Assembly: GCF_009184905.1 (NCBI RefSeq)
Contig: NZ_WESC01000011.1
Coordinates: 55,779 to 119,778 of the forward strand
Direction of reading: 5' to 3'
Origin: Parvibaculum sedimenti
GTDB taxonomy: Bacteria; Pseudomonadota; Alphaproteobacteria; Parvibaculales; Parvibaculaceae
DNA length: 64,000 nucleotides
This document shows positions 21,486 to 32,576 of this stretch, one piece after another (the first letter of the stretch is position 1; every line of letters begins with the position of its first letter). The translations under genes were made by a program, and so were the position numbers. The notes beneath the pieces are model-generated. The model was not told the origin of the DNA and did no database searches. It saw only the letters and a list, made by a program, of their open reading frames with translations.

Positions 21486-21629
21486 GATTAACCCACTGAG
21501 CGGCAAGAATACCGCGCTTTGGACATCTTATAGGCCGTGGGAGCGGAGCCGGGCAAGGCATGCCGCTTTACGGCCCGCGCCGAGCCATGCTCGTATCCCA
21601 CATATATAGGGTCTGAGTCGCAGGGTTGC

Positions 21630-22646
21630 ATGCCATACCGGAAAGTTTTCAAGCGTATCAAGAAGCTATGGGCGGATGCTGAAATCCGGCGTGATGCGGC
21701 TGTGGGGGCGTTTTCCCTCGTTCTGGCGATAGCTCTCGCCATTCATTGGCGTTCAGGTGAGAGGATTGCTCCTTCGCCACCCGGTCCGAAGGTTCCTGTG
21801 GTGCAGCACGAGGCTCTGCCCCCACGATCGGTGGTGGCTCCGCCTCGAGCCGCACTTGCGCCGCGGGTCCCGATTTCCCAACCTCCGATTTCCCAGCCTG
21901 CGCCGCCGAAGCATGTCGTCACCGAGCCTCCAGCCTGGAAGCGCAATGCGGTTGTGCCCGCCGCAACGCCGGAAGCGCCCATGATCGCCATCGTGATCGA
22001 CGATATGGGCGCGAACCGAAACGGCACGGAGCGCGCGATGAGCCTGCCTGCGCCGATCACCTTCGCCTTCCTGCCTTACACGCGGAATGTGACCTCCTCG
22101 GTGAAACTCGCCCGGGAGCGGGGCCATGAAATCCTCGTTCATGTGCCGATGGAGCCGGTGGGCAAGGACGACCCGGGGCCGCATGCGCTACGCGTGGGCG
22201 AGACCGACGAGCAGCTCAGGACCGATCTCGCATGGTGCCTCGATCAGTTCGGCGGCTATGTCGGCATCAACAACCATATGGGCAGCCGCTTCACCGCCGA
22301 TGCGAAGGGCATGGCGCTCGTCATGGCGACGTTGAAGGATCGCGGCCTCTTGTTCCTCGACTCGCGCACCTCTGCCCAGACGCAGGCCGCCAATGCGGCG
22401 CGTGCCGCCGGCCTGCCGACGCTGTCGCGCGACGTATTCCTCGACAATGACGAGGAGGGCGGCGAGGTGAAGGCGGAGCTTGGCCGCCTCGAACAGATCG
22501 CGCTGAAACATGGCGTTGCTATCGCCATCGGTCATCCGCATCCGGTGACGCTCGACATGCTGGAGAAATGGATACCGGACGCGCGGGCACGTGGCTTTAC
22601 GCTGGTGCCGCTCACGGCGGCGCTCAAACATCGCGAAGCGAGTTGA
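21630..22646 (+). CDS. Divergent polysaccharide deacetylase (YibQ-like)
   Basis: The 338-residue protein has an N-terminal membrane anchor (AVGAFSLVLAIALAIHW, about residues 23-39), a proline-rich linker (residues 50-110) and a divergent polysaccharide deacetylase domain (APMIAIVIDDMGANRNGTER, HEILVHVPMEP, NNHMGSRFT, LFLDSRTSA, AIGHPHPVTLDML). Homologues are periplasmic and predicted to act on polysaccharide or peptidoglycan, but the reaction is not settled. A GTG at 21537 is a possible earlier start; ATG 21630 places the anchor at a normal distance. It is convergent with murI, with nine bases between. Confidence 0.85.
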   Translation: MPYRKVFKRIKKLWADAEIRRDAAVGAFSLVLAIALAIHWRSGERIAPSPPGPKVPVVQHEALPPRSVVAPPRAALAPRVPISQPPISQPAPPKHVVTEPPAWKRNAVVPAATPEAPMIAIVIDDMGANRNGTERAMSLPAPITFAFLPYTRNVTSSVKLARERGHEILVHVPMEPVGKDDPGPHALRVGETDEQLRTDLAWCLDQFGGYVGINNHMGSRFTADAKGMALVMATLKDRGLLFLDSRTSAQTQAANAARAAGLPTLSRDVFLDNDEEGGEVKAELGRLEQIALKHGVAIAIGHPHPVTLDMLEKWIPDARARGFTLVPLTAALKHREAS

Positions 22647-22655
22647 GGTCGAGGC

Positions 22656-23453
22656 TCAGGGGGCTGCGTTGAGCCCGTCGTTCTTGAGCAGCGCTTGGAG
22701 CCGCGGTGGTACGGGCCTGCCGCTGGTGAAGAGCGCGACGCTCTTGCCGTCGGGGCCGGGAATCTTTCCGTCGAGCACGGAGACGAGACGCCGCGCGATA
22801 GCGGGTGCCGGGTCGAGCCATATCACGGGCCAGGGCGCGACAATATTCATCTCGTCGATAAGGAACGGGTAATGTGTGCAGCCAAGCACAACGATATCCG
22901 TGCGCTTGCCGTCGATTTCGACAAAACAGGGCGCGATTTCATCGCGGATAACTTCCCGGTCGATCGGCTGCCCACGCAGCAGGTCTTCTGCAACGGTGGC
23001 AAGCCGCGGCGCGGCGACGAGCTGCACCTTTGCCGACTGTGCAAAGCTCTCGATGAGCTTGCGCGTATAGTCGCGGGCGATGGTGGCCGACGTTGCGAGA
23101 ACGGCGATGACGCCTGTTTTAGTCTGTTCTGCGGCGGGCTTCACGGCGGGTACCGTGCCGACGAAGGGAATGCTGAACTTCGCGCGAAGTGGCGGCAGGA
23201 CCAGCGTCGAAGCGGTGTTGCAGGCAATGACGACGGCGGCTGGATCATGCGCCGCGATCAGTTCGCCCATCAGGCGCACGATATGCGCACTGAGTTCGTC
23301 TTCCTTCCAGTTGCCATAGGGGAAGGCGGCGTCGTCGGCGACATAGACGAGGCGCTGCGTCGGCATGAGCTTTCGGATGGCACTGAGCACCGAAAGCCCG
23401 CCAATACCGGAATCAAAAACGAGGACGGGCTTGCCCTCGCCACCGCCGCTCAC
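22656..23453 (-). CDS. murI: Glutamate racemase
   Basis: MurI makes D-glutamate for peptidoglycan. The 265-residue Asp/Glu racemase fold protein has the acid/base cysteines in VIACNTASTLVL and VLGCTHYPFL, and VFDSGIGGLSVL near the start. The start overlaps the trpE stop by four bases (ATGA), so it is translationally coupled to trpE. Confidence 0.96.
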   Translation of the reverse strand: MSGGGEGKPVLVFDSGIGGLSVLSAIRKLMPTQRLVYVADDAAFPYGNWKEDELSAHIVRLMGELIAAHDPAAVVIACNTASTLVLPPLRAKFSIPFVGTVPAVKPAAEQTKTGVIAVLATSATIARDYTRKLIESFAQSAKVQLVAAPRLATVAEDLLRGQPIDREVIRDEIAPCFVEIDGKRTDIVVLGCTHYPFLIDEMNIVAPWPVIWLDPAPAIARRLVSVLDGKIPGPDGKSVALFTSGRPVPPRLQALLKNDGLNAAP

Positions 23454-24961
23454 TGGCGTCTCCCGCCTCTCGAGGCGTATCGCACCGCTTCTTCAGCCGC
23501 GCGGAAAAGCGCCTTGGCCTTGTTGACGCTCTCCTGACACTCGCCTTCGGGCGTCGAATCCGCGACCACACCGCCGCCCGCCTGAACGTACATCTTGCCG
23601 TCCTTGACGATGGCGGTGCGCAGCACGATGCAGGTGTCCATCTCGCCCGCGGCCGAGAAATAGCCGACGCAACCGGCATAGGCGCCGCGCTTGTCCAGTT
23701 CGAGCTCGTCGATGATTTCCATCGCGCGAACCTTGGGCGCACCGGAAACGGTGCCCGCCGGGAAGCCCGCGATCAGCGCCTCGATGGCGTCGTAATGCGG
23801 GTCGAGTTCGCCTTCGACATTGGAGACGATGTGGATGAGGTGCGAGGTATATTGCAGCGCGAACTGTTCGGTCGCCTGCACCGTGCCGATCTTGGAGACG
23901 CGGCCCGCATCGTTGCGACCGAGATCGAGAAGCATCAGATGCTCGGCGCGTTCCTTGGGATCGGCCAGCAATTCCTCGCCGATGGCCGCATCTTCGCTGG
24001 CGCTCTTGCCGCGATGGCGCGTTCCGGCGATCGGACGGATCGTGACCTTGTTGTCGCGCACACGCACCAGAATTTCAGGGCTCGAACCGACGATCGAAAA
24101 GTTCTCGAAATTGAGGAAATAGAGATAGGGCGACGGATTGATGCGCCGGAGCGCCCGGTAGAGCGAGAAGGCGGGCAGGGTGAAGGGCGCTTCGAAGCGC
24201 TGCGAGAGCACGACCTGGAATATGTCACCCGCGGCGATATATTCCTTCGCCTTCCGTACCATCTCGAAATAGGTCTCTTGCGGCGTGTTCGATTTCGGCT
24301 CGGGCACCTCGCCGACGCTATCGACCTGATCGACATGCGGCAGGGACCGGTCGAAGTCGGCGACGACATCGGTGAGCCGTTCGCCAGCGCGGGCATAGGC
24401 GGCGCGCGCACTGACGCCTGGCTCTGGGCGGACCGGCGTTACGATGGTCACTTCGTCCTTCACGGAGTCGAAGACGGCGATGATCGTCGGACGCAGGAAA
24501 AGGCCGTCGGGCAGGCCGAGCCGGTCGGGCCGCTGGTTGGGCAGGTTTTCGATCAGGCGGATCGTGTCGTAGCCCATATAGCCGAAGACGCCCGCCGCCA
24601 TCGGAGGCAGATCTTCCGGAAGCTCGATGCGCGATTCCGCGATCAGCGCACGCAGCGAGGCGAGCGCACCCGTGCCGCAGGGCTCGAAGCTCTGCGTGTC
24701 CACCAAGGCGCGACGGTTGATCTCAGGCTTGTCGCCCTGCGTCCGCCAGATCACATCGGGCTTCAATCCGATGATCGAATAGCGGCCGCGCGTGTCGCCG
24801 CCCTCGACGGATTCGAGCAGGAAGCTGTTCGGACGGCTGTCCGCGATCTTCAGCATCGCGGAGACCGGCGTTTCGAGATCGGCGACGAGCCGCGTCCAGA
24901 CGACCTGCGCCGCGCCGGAATTGTAGATGCGCTCGAAGTCCGCGAAGGCAGGTAGAATCAT
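23450..24961 (-). CDS. trpE: Anthranilate synthase component I
   Basis: TrpE forms anthranilate from chorismate with ammonia from TrpG. The 503-residue protein has the feedback (tryptophan-binding) motif NSFLLESVEGG and the catalytic domain motifs AAGDIFQVVLSQRFE, PIAGTRHRG, LLDLGRNDAGRV and GTVSGAPKVRAMEII. It lies between ppiD and murI on the same strand. Only 33 bases separate it from ppiD, so a long tryptophan leader with an attenuator cannot fit directly upstream. Confidence 0.97.
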   Translation of the reverse strand: MILPAFADFERIYNSGAAQVVWTRLVADLETPVSAMLKIADSRPNSFLLESVEGGDTRGRYSIIGLKPDVIWRTQGDKPEINRRALVDTQSFEPCGTGALASLRALIAESRIELPEDLPPMAAGVFGYMGYDTIRLIENLPNQRPDRLGLPDGLFLRPTIIAVFDSVKDEVTIVTPVRPEPGVSARAAYARAGERLTDVVADFDRSLPHVDQVDSVGEVPEPKSNTPQETYFEMVRKAKEYIAAGDIFQVVLSQRFEAPFTLPAFSLYRALRRINPSPYLYFLNFENFSIVGSSPEILVRVRDNKVTIRPIAGTRHRGKSASEDAAIGEELLADPKERAEHLMLLDLGRNDAGRVSKIGTVQATEQFALQYTSHLIHIVSNVEGELDPHYDAIEALIAGFPAGTVSGAPKVRAMEIIDELELDKRGAYAGCVGYFSAAGEMDTCIVLRTAIVKDGKMYVQAGGGVVADSTPEGECQESVNKAKALFRAAEEAVRYASRGGRRQ

Positions 24962-24994
24962 GACGACACCGGCAGGTTCAGTAAAAGACGCGCG

Positions 24995-26893
24995 TTATTG
25001 TGCGCTGTCCGACGCGAGAGTTCGTTCCAGGAGCTTTGAGTTGACTTCGACGCCAAGATCCTTCTCCAGGGCCGCTACATAGGTCGTGATCATATCGGTC
25101 TGGAGGGCGTCGCGAACGTCGTCGTGGAGTTTCTTGTAATCCGCCGACTGACGGTCCGGCTTCGGATCGCTGATCGACTTCACCTGCATGACGATAAGGC
25201 TGTCGCCAAGGCCGACAGGGCCATAGGCGAAACCACCCTGCGGTGCGGCGAAAATGCGCGTCACAGCGATGCGGGAGAAGGTATCGCTCTCCGAGAAGCG
25301 CTTGATGTCGGGCGAGTTGAGGGGCGTGCGGCCGACTGTGGCGGCGAGCTTGTCGAAGCTCTCGCCCTTGTTGCCGCGCTCGACCAGTGTCTGCGCCAGC
25401 ACGTCGAGATCGGCTTTGCGCTTTTCGGTCTTCCAGAGCTTGATGACGTCGGCGCGCACCTTGTCGAGCGGCTTCACTTCCGACGCTTTCACGCCGTCGA
25501 CGCGCACCCAGTAATAGCCGCCATTGCCGGTGTCTCCGGGCGGAACCTGATCGCCTTGCTCGCTCTTGAAGACGGTGGTGAGCAGGTCCTTGAACTCGGG
25601 CAGGCCGGCGACCTTCGCGCCGTCCGCCGTCAGGCCCCTTTCGGTCACACCGGTGAATTTGACGGTCTTGAGGCCGTTCTTCGCGGCGATGTCCTCGAAG
25701 CTCGCGCCGCCGGCGCGCGCATCCTCGATGCCGTTCTGGACGTCATAGACCTGGCTGCTCGCCTTTTCGTTGGCGATTTCCTTGCGAAGCTTGTCCTTCA
25801 CTTCGTCAAACTTGCTCGCCTTGCCGGGCTCGATGGCGGTCACATGCAGAATGACGGTGCCGAGCGGCCCCTGAACGGGCTCGCTGTACTCGCCGACCTT
25901 GAGGGCAAAAGCAGCGTCGGCCACGGCGGGCGAAACCATCTGGTCGCGGGTGACGATGCCCAATGCCACGTCGGCCGGCGTCAGACCGATTTCGGAGACG
26001 ATCTTGTCGAGCGTTTCGCCCTTTCTGAGGCGCGCATCGGCAGCGGTAGCTGCTTCCTTCGTCGCGAAGGGAATCTGGTCGATGGTGCGCTTCTCGGGAA
26101 TGTCGAATTCGCTGCGGCGCTGCTCATAGGCCTTGGCGAGGTCTTCGTCGCTGATCGTGATCGAAGGCGCCAGGTCGGAAGGTTCCAGCGTCATGATCGT
26201 GAAGTCGCGCGTCTCGGGCTGCGTGAAATGGATCGCGGCCTTCTTGTGATAGGCCTCCAGCGTCTTCTCGTCCGGATCCTTGATGTCGCCCACGGTGCTT
26301 GGCGGCAGGATGATGTAGGAGACGACGCGCGTTTCCTGCTGGAAGGTGGAAATCGCATCGAGAAGGGTCGAAGGCGCATCGACGCCATTCATCAGCACGT
26401 CGCTGAGCTGGGCGCGCTCGATATAGGCGCGGCGGTCGGCGATGAATGCCTTTTCGGTCAGGCCGACACGCTGCAGGGCCATCTCAAAGGCGGCGCGGTC
26501 GAACTTGCCGAAGCTGCCCTGCAGATTCGGATCGGCGGCGATGTCCTTGGCTACCGTTTCGTCGCTAGCGGCGAGGCCCAGATTCTTGGCTCCGCTGTCC
26601 AGCGCCGCGAGCGCGATGAGGCGCGTCAGCGAAGCCTGCGGCACGCCATAGGCCCGCGCCTGTTCGCGCGTCAGCGGCTGGCCGGCTCGCTGCGACATGG
26701 CCTTGGTCTGGTTCTCGAATTCGCGTTCAAACTGCTTGAGATTGATATCGGTGCTGCCGACCTGTGCGACCACATCCGACGAATAGCCGCGGAAAATGTC
26801 CGCGATGCCCCAGATGCCGAAGCTGAAGACCAGCAGGCCCATCAATAGCTTTGCGACCCAGCCGCTGGCGCCTCTCCTCAGGGTATCAAGCAT
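24995..26893 (-). CDS. ppiD: Peptidyl-prolyl cis-trans isomerase PpiD (SurA N-terminal and rotamase domains)
   Basis: The 632-residue protein has one N-terminal membrane anchor (AKLLMGLLVFSFGIWGIADI, about residues 14-33), a SurA_N/PpiD chaperone region, and a parvulin-type rotamase domain around residues 240-360 (KRTIDQIPFATKEAATAADA, LGIVTRDQMVSPAV, SEPVQGPLGTVILHV). It acts at the periplasmic face of the inner membrane on newly exported proteins. The start at 26893 gives the family N-terminus MLDTLRRGASGWVAK. It heads the ppiD-trpE-murI run and is divergent from tpiA. Confidence 0.93.
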   Translation of the reverse strand: MLDTLRRGASGWVAKLLMGLLVFSFGIWGIADIFRGYSSDVVAQVGSTDINLKQFEREFENQTKAMSQRAGQPLTREQARAYGVPQASLTRLIALAALDSGAKNLGLAASDETVAKDIAADPNLQGSFGKFDRAAFEMALQRVGLTEKAFIADRRAYIERAQLSDVLMNGVDAPSTLLDAISTFQQETRVVSYIILPPSTVGDIKDPDEKTLEAYHKKAAIHFTQPETRDFTIMTLEPSDLAPSITISDEDLAKAYEQRRSEFDIPEKRTIDQIPFATKEAATAADARLRKGETLDKIVSEIGLTPADVALGIVTRDQMVSPAVADAAFALKVGEYSEPVQGPLGTVILHVTAIEPGKASKFDEVKDKLRKEIANEKASSQVYDVQNGIEDARAGGASFEDIAAKNGLKTVKFTGVTERGLTADGAKVAGLPEFKDLLTTVFKSEQGDQVPPGDTGNGGYYWVRVDGVKASEVKPLDKVRADVIKLWKTEKRKADLDVLAQTLVERGNKGESFDKLAATVGRTPLNSPDIKRFSESDTFSRIAVTRIFAAPQGGFAYGPVGLGDSLIVMQVKSISDPKPDRQSADYKKLHDDVRDALQTDMITTYVAALEKDLGVEVNSKLLERTLASDSAQ

Positions 26894-27109
26894 TGGTCGT
26901 TTTTCCGTTTTTTGAAGGATGGGCCGGGTTGGGCCTTGCCTGGAAGCGCGGCATGATAGGTGCGGGTCCTTTATCCCGCAAGCGGGCAGGGGCGGCTTTC
27001 CGTTTGATTTTCCTTGCGAAAACGCGTTGGCGGCGCCCCGCCACTCTGCTAAATCCGCGGGCGGCCCATTTGCGGGATTAACCGGGCACCCAAAGGCGGG
27101 GATTAAGTC

Positions 27110-27883
27110 ATGGCGGCAACGAAGAAAGCACCGCGCGTCAAGGCGCTGGTCGCGGGCAACTGGAAGATGAACGGCCTGAAAGCCTCGAAGAAAGAGGTTT
27201 CGGGCCTTGCGCGATTGCTCGCCAAGTCGAAGCGCGTGCGCTGCGACGTCCTCGTCTGCCCGCCGGCGACATTGATTCCGTTGCTGAAAGAAGAAGCCAG
27301 GGGCTCGAAGGTTGCCGTCGGCGCGCAGGATTGCCATGCCAAGGTCTCCGGCGCCCATACGGGCGACATCAGCGCCGAGATGCTCAAGGACGCGGGCGCC
27401 TCATATGTCATCGTGGGGCATTCCGAGCGCCGCGCCGATCATGGCGAGACCGATGCCGTGGTCCGGGCCAAGGCCGAAGCCGCGCACCGGGCGGGCCTCG
27501 TCGCCATTGTCTGTGTTGGCGAAACGGAAGCCCAGCGTGATGCCAGAGAGACCTTGAAGGTCATTCGCGGCCAGCTCAAGGGCTCGCTCCCGGCCGATGC
27601 GACAGCGAAAACCACGATTGTGGCCTATGAGCCCGTCTGGGCCATCGGCACGGGCCGGACGCCCACGGCGCAGGACGTGGCCAAGGTTCATGCGGCCATC
27701 CGCGGGGCCCTGGTCAAGCGCTTCGGCGACGAGGGCGCGGCCATGCGAATCCTTTATGGCGGCTCGGTGAAGCCCTCCAACGCGGTGGAGCTGATGGGCG
27801 TCGAAAACGTCAATGGCGCCCTCGTGGGAGGCGCGAGCCTCAAGGCCGAGGACTTTTTCGGCATTATTTCGGCGTATATCTGA
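27110..27883 (+). CDS. tpiA: Triosephosphate isomerase
   Basis: TpiA interconverts dihydroxyacetone phosphate and glyceraldehyde 3-phosphate. The 257-residue TIM barrel has lysine in AGNWKMNGL, the electrophilic histidine in [11 protein letters not shown] and the catalytic glutamate in [16 protein letters not shown] short lysine-rich N-terminal extension ([11 protein letters not shown]) precedes the core. It is followed by secG, a common arrangement. Confidence 0.97.
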   Translation: MAATKKAPRVKALVAGNWKMNGLKASKKEVSGLARLLAKSKRVRCDVLVCPPATLIPLLKEEARGSKVAVGAQDCHAKVSGAHTGDISAEMLKDAGASYVIVGHSERRADHGETDAVVRAKAEAAHRAGLVAIVCVGETEAQRDARETLKVIRGQLKGSLPADATAKTTIVAYEPVWAIGTGRTPTAQDVAKVHAAIRGALVKRFGDEGAAMRILYGGSVKPSNAVELMGVENVNGALVGGASLKAEDFFGIISAYI

Positions 27884-27991
27884 TCCGGCGCCACGGGACT
27901 GGAAACCCGGGCCCGCATGCGCTACAAACCGCCCCGTCGGCCGGCCTCTCAGGGTCCGGCACGTTATGAACAGATTGGATTCCGACCCGCC

Positions 27992-28381
27992 ATGACCACC
28001 GTGCTCCTCATTATCCATCTGATGGTTGCGGTGGCGCTCGTCGCCCTTGTGCTGCTTCAGCGCTCGGAAGGCGGAGCGCTGGGCATTGGTGGCGGTGGCG
28101 GCGGCCTGATGACGGGCCGTGGCGCCGGCAATGTGCTCACCCGGGCGACCGGGATCGCGGCGGCCGTGTTCTTCGCGACGAGCTTGTCCCTGGTGGTCCT
28201 CGCCTCGCGTGGCGGCTCGGGCAATGCTGTTCTCGACAAGATTTCGGGCGTGCCGGTGACCAATCAGGGACCGATCGTTCCGGCCCCGCTGGGGTCTGAC
28301 GTCGACAAGGCCGCGAAACCGGCCCAAACCGGGACAGTTCCGGCGGCACCCGCTCAGCCGAGCGTTCCTCGCGCACAGTAA
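27992..28381 (+). CDS. secG: Preprotein translocase subunit SecG
   Basis: SecG is the small subunit of the SecYEG channel. The 129-residue protein has two membrane helices (LLIIHLMVAVALVALVLLQ and TGIAAAVFFATSLSLVVLA) around the glycine-rich motif SEGGALGIGGGGGG, then a proline- and alanine-rich tail. ATG 27992 is the natural start. It lies between tpiA and pyrG. Confidence 0.95.
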   Translation: MTTVLLIIHLMVAVALVALVLLQRSEGGALGIGGGGGGLMTGRGAGNVLTRATGIAAAVFFATSLSLVVLASRGGSGNAVLDKISGVPVTNQGPIVPAPLGSDVDKAAKPAQTGTVPAAPAQPSVPRAQ

Positions 28382-30124
<1,743 letters not shown>

Positions 30125-30148
30125 CAAGAGCCGGCTCCCGCAACATCC

Positions 30149-31048
30149 TCAGTTGCTGCTCTGCACGGCGGCGCGGACTTCTTCCAGCAATTCCGCCGAG
30201 CCGAACTGACTGCCATCGGCTTGCATGCGCCCGAGCGCATATTCCGGCGGCACGACTTCCGGGCCTTCGCCCGCGGGGAGCGGCGGCGTGTAATAGCCGA
30301 GTGCGTAGCTTCCCATCGAATAGCCGATCATGGCCTGCAGGTCTTCGGGCAGTGCGCGCGCGATCTCGGGTGGGCAGGAGAGATACTGGTTTTCCTCCTG
30401 CCGCAGCCAGCCGAGCGTATAGGTGATGTTGAGCCCGTAGCGGTCGCCGTTCGAGACGTTCTCGCCGCCGCCGTGAAAGACGCCACCCGTGTAGATCAGG
30501 ACAGAGCCTGCGGACATTTCGGCATAGCCGATCTCTTCATCCTTGGGCTGATAATTGTCCGGCCAGCCGAGGCTTCCGGGGCAGACCTGCGTCGCGCCGT
30601 TTTCCTTCGTGAAATCCGTGATCGCCCAGATCGTGTTGAACTGCGGCTCCACGTCTTTGAGATAGGTACCCCAGGCCCAGCGGTCGCGGTGAATCGGCTG
30701 CTTCGGTTGTCCGGGACGAATGCGGATGAGCTGTGTGAGGTGAAGCTGAATGCGCTCGCAAAAGGGCTTCAGGAATGTTTCGGCGGCGGCCACCACCGTC
30801 TTGTTCATGATGAGATTGCGGCAGGCGGGCGAGCGGGCGACGAGGGCGCCCGTGCGTGTCGTCTTCTTGCCGGTAAAGTCGTCGCGCCCATATTCCGTCG
30901 CTTCGACATAGGGTTTGATTTCGTTCATCACCTGCGCGACTTCGGCGGGTGTCAGCGCGTCCTTCAGGATGAGCGCGCCGTCGCGCCTCAGCACAGTGAG
31001 TATATCTTCGGTCGAACTGTTGGCGGGCAGTGTCTCAAGTTTCGGCAT
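30149..31048 (-). CDS. Phytanoyl-CoA dioxygenase (PhyH) family protein
   Basis: The 299-residue non-haem Fe(II)/2-oxoglutarate dioxygenase has the iron ligands H120 and D122 in IHRDRW and H192 in GGVFHGGGENV, with R203 in NGDRYGLN for the oxoglutarate. In this family the substrates range from phytanoyl-CoA to many small molecules, so the substrate is unknown here. A GGAGGAA ribosome site precedes ATG 31048. It lies 56 bases after queF on the same strand, with a hairpin (31058-31088) between, so it may have its own regulation. Confidence 0.85.
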   Translation of the reverse strand: MPKLETLPANSSTEDILTVLRRDGALILKDALTPAEVAQVMNEIKPYVEATEYGRDDFTGKKTTRTGALVARSPACRNLIMNKTVVAAAETFLKPFCERIQLHLTQLIRIRPGQPKQPIHRDRWAWGTYLKDVEPQFNTIWAITDFTKENGATQVCPGSLGWPDNYQPKDEEIGYAEMSAGSVLIYTGGVFHGGGENVSNGDRYGLNITYTLGWLRQEENQYLSCPPEIARALPEDLQAMIGYSMGSYALGYYTPPLPAGEGPEVVPPEYALGRMQADGSQFGSAELLEEVRAAVQSSN

Positions 31049-31057
31049 TGTTTCCTC

Positions 31058-31088
31058 CCCAGAAACCTGATGCTTTTGGCTTTCTGGG
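31058..31088 (-). promoter_or_regulatory. Hairpin between queF and phyH
   Basis: CCCAGAAA (31058-31065) pairs with TTTCTGGG (31081-31088). No T-run follows on the minus strand, so it is not a canonical terminator. On the minus strand its last bases touch the phyH ribosome site, so it could affect translation. Confidence 0.35.
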
Positions 31089-31104
31089 TAGGAGATTACG
31101 ACGC

Positions 31105-31572
31105 TCAGCCGCGTCCGCGATAGGGGGCGACGCCCTGATCCGGTACCCAGACGCCGGTGGGGAGCTTGCCCGTCTGCCAGAAGACATCGATGGGGATGCC
31201 GCCGCGCGGATACCAGTATCCGCCGATGCGGAGCCAGCGGGGCGCGAGAAGCTTCGCCAGCCGCTTGCCGATGGCGACGGTGCAATCCTCATGGAAGGCG
31301 CCGTGATTGCGGAAGGACTGCATATAGAGCTTCAGCGACTTCGACTCGACGAGCCATTTGCCCGGCACATAGTCGATGACGAGATGCGCAAAATCCGGCT
31401 GGCCTGTGACCGGGCAGAGCGAGGTGAATTCGGGCACGGTGAAGCGGGCGACATAATTCGTATCGGCCTGTGGGTTGGGGACGCGCTCAAGCACGGCCTC
31501 TTCCGGCGAGACAGGTGTTGCGACCTGCTGTCCGAGTTGCGAGAGCGTGGCAGTCTTGGGAGCTTTGGCCAT
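31105..31572 (-). CDS. queF: NADPH-dependent preQ0 reductase QueF
   Basis: QueF reduces 7-cyano-7-deazaguanine (preQ0) to 7-aminomethyl-7-deazaguanine (preQ1). The 155-residue short (unimodular) form has the catalytic cysteine C53 and aspartate D60 in [11 protein letters not shown] and the glutamate of [10 protein letters not shown] near residue 95. It is the last of the queC-queE-queD-queF genes, and its ATG overlaps the queD stop by one base (TGATG). Confidence 0.95.
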   Translation of the reverse strand: MAKAPKTATLSQLGQQVATPVSPEEAVLERVPNPQADTNYVARFTVPEFTSLCPVTGQPDFAHLVIDYVPGKWLVESKSLKLYMQSFRNHGAFHEDCTVAIGKRLAKLLAPRWLRIGGYWYPRGGIPIDVFWQTGKLPTGVWVPDQGVAPYRGRG

Positions 31573-31940
31573 CAGACTTTCTCCGGTCCGTCGTAAACGC
31601 AGCCTTCGCGGCAGGAGGCGCGGTGAATTTCAACGCAGGCGATTTCGGGCAACGCCGGTTCGAGGTCGCGCCAGATCCAGGCGGCGATGCGTTCAAGCGT
31701 CGGCTGTTCGAGTCCTTCGATCTCGTTCAGCAAGCGATGGTCGAGCTTTTCGCGCACCCGCAGAAGTTCGCGCTCTACATCCTCGAAATGCCGCAGCAGG
31801 CCGGTTTCAGGCGCAGGCTTGCCTTCCAGCCAGACGACGACGCGGAAGGAATGTCCGTGCATGCGGCGGTTCGGGTGCCCATCCTCTGCATACGGAAGGA
31901 AATGCGCCGCGTCGAAAAAGAACTCTTTATAGATACGCAT
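31572..31940 (-). CDS. queD: QueD/6-pyruvoyl-tetrahydropterin synthase family protein
   Basis: The usual role is 6-carboxy-5,6,7,8-tetrahydropterin synthesis from dihydroneopterin triphosphate. The 122-residue T-fold protein has the zinc histidines H13 (DAAHFL), H28 and H30 (MHGHSF). The position of the QueD nucleophile cysteine (E. coli C27 in CxxxHGH) holds asparagine N24 in [10 protein letters not shown]; no cysteine lies near it. A cysteine pair occurs only at the C-terminus (CREGCVYDG). Context in the queCEDF operon makes the preQ0 role likely. Its overlaps with queE and queF are one base each. No folE is seen nearby. Confidence 0.85.
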   Translation of the reverse strand: MRIYKEFFFDAAHFLPYAEDGHPNRRMHGHSFRVVVWLEGKPAPETGLLRHFEDVERELLRVREKLDHRLLNEIEGLEQPTLERIAAWIWRDLEPALPEIACVEIHRASCREGCVYDGPEKV

Positions 31941-32572
31941 CAGGGAATACCGATCATCTTGTGTGTTTGAAGCGACAGGCGCCATTTGGGATGCGTCAAG
32001 CAATAGGCTGTCGCGGTTTCAGTGTTCTTCGCAGCGTCGGGCCCGTCCATGGGCTGAAGCAGGAAGTGGCGGAAGGCGAGGTTTTCGAAGCGTTCGGGAT
32101 TCGCCTTTTCTTGAGGGTAGACGAGTTTCAACTCGTCTCCGACAAGCTGTTTCAGTTCGGCGTCGGCCTTGGGGCTGACACATATCCAGTCGATGCCCTC
32201 AGGCGCCGCGATGGTGCCGTTGGTTTCGACGGCGATCTCGAAGCCGCGCGCGTGAAGCGCGCCGATGAGGGCGGCATCGAGTTGCAGCAAGGGCTCGCCG
32301 CCGGTGCAGACGACGAAGCGGTTCTCGCGCGTAGCTGCCTTCCATGTGCGCTCCACCGCATCGGCCAGCGCCTCGGCGGTAGCGAACTTGCCGCCGCTTT
32401 CGCCATTTGTGCCGACAAAATCAGTGTCGCAGAAGGTGCAGACGGCCTGCTCACGATCCTGCTCGCGGCCCGACCAGAGGTTGCAGCCCGCAAAGCGGCA
32501 GAACACGGCGGGCCGTCCGGCGTTCGCGCCTTCGCCCTGCAACGTGTAGAAAACTTCCTTCACCGCATACAT
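31940..32572 (-). CDS. queE: 7-carboxy-7-deazaguanine synthase QueE (radical SAM)
   Basis: QueE rearranges 6-carboxytetrahydropterin to 7-carboxy-7-deazaguanine. The 210-residue protein has the C-x14-C-x2-C cluster motif seen in the QueE group with an inserted cluster loop: C in AGCNLWSGREQ followed by CTFCDTDF. GGEPLLQ (CTGGEP motif) follows. The start at 32572 follows a weak purine stretch. Its stop overlaps the queD start by one base, and queC lies four bases upstream. Confidence 0.93.
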   Translation of the reverse strand: MYAVKEVFYTLQGEGANAGRPAVFCRFAGCNLWSGREQDREQAVCTFCDTDFVGTNGESGGKFATAEALADAVERTWKAATRENRFVVCTGGEPLLQLDAALIGALHARGFEIAVETNGTIAAPEGIDWICVSPKADAELKQLVGDELKLVYPQEKANPERFENLAFRHFLLQPMDGPDAAKNTETATAYCLTHPKWRLSLQTHKMIGIP

Positions 32573-32576
32573 GGGA

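Noticed and set aside
24962..24994. Tryptophan leader peptide and attenuator upstream of trpE
   Set aside because: There are only 33 bases between ppiD and trpE, with no short frame containing repeated tryptophan codons.
25124..26848. Plus-strand frame of 574 codons opposite ppiD
   Set aside because: Antisense to PpiD with its conserved rotamase domain; no signal of its own.
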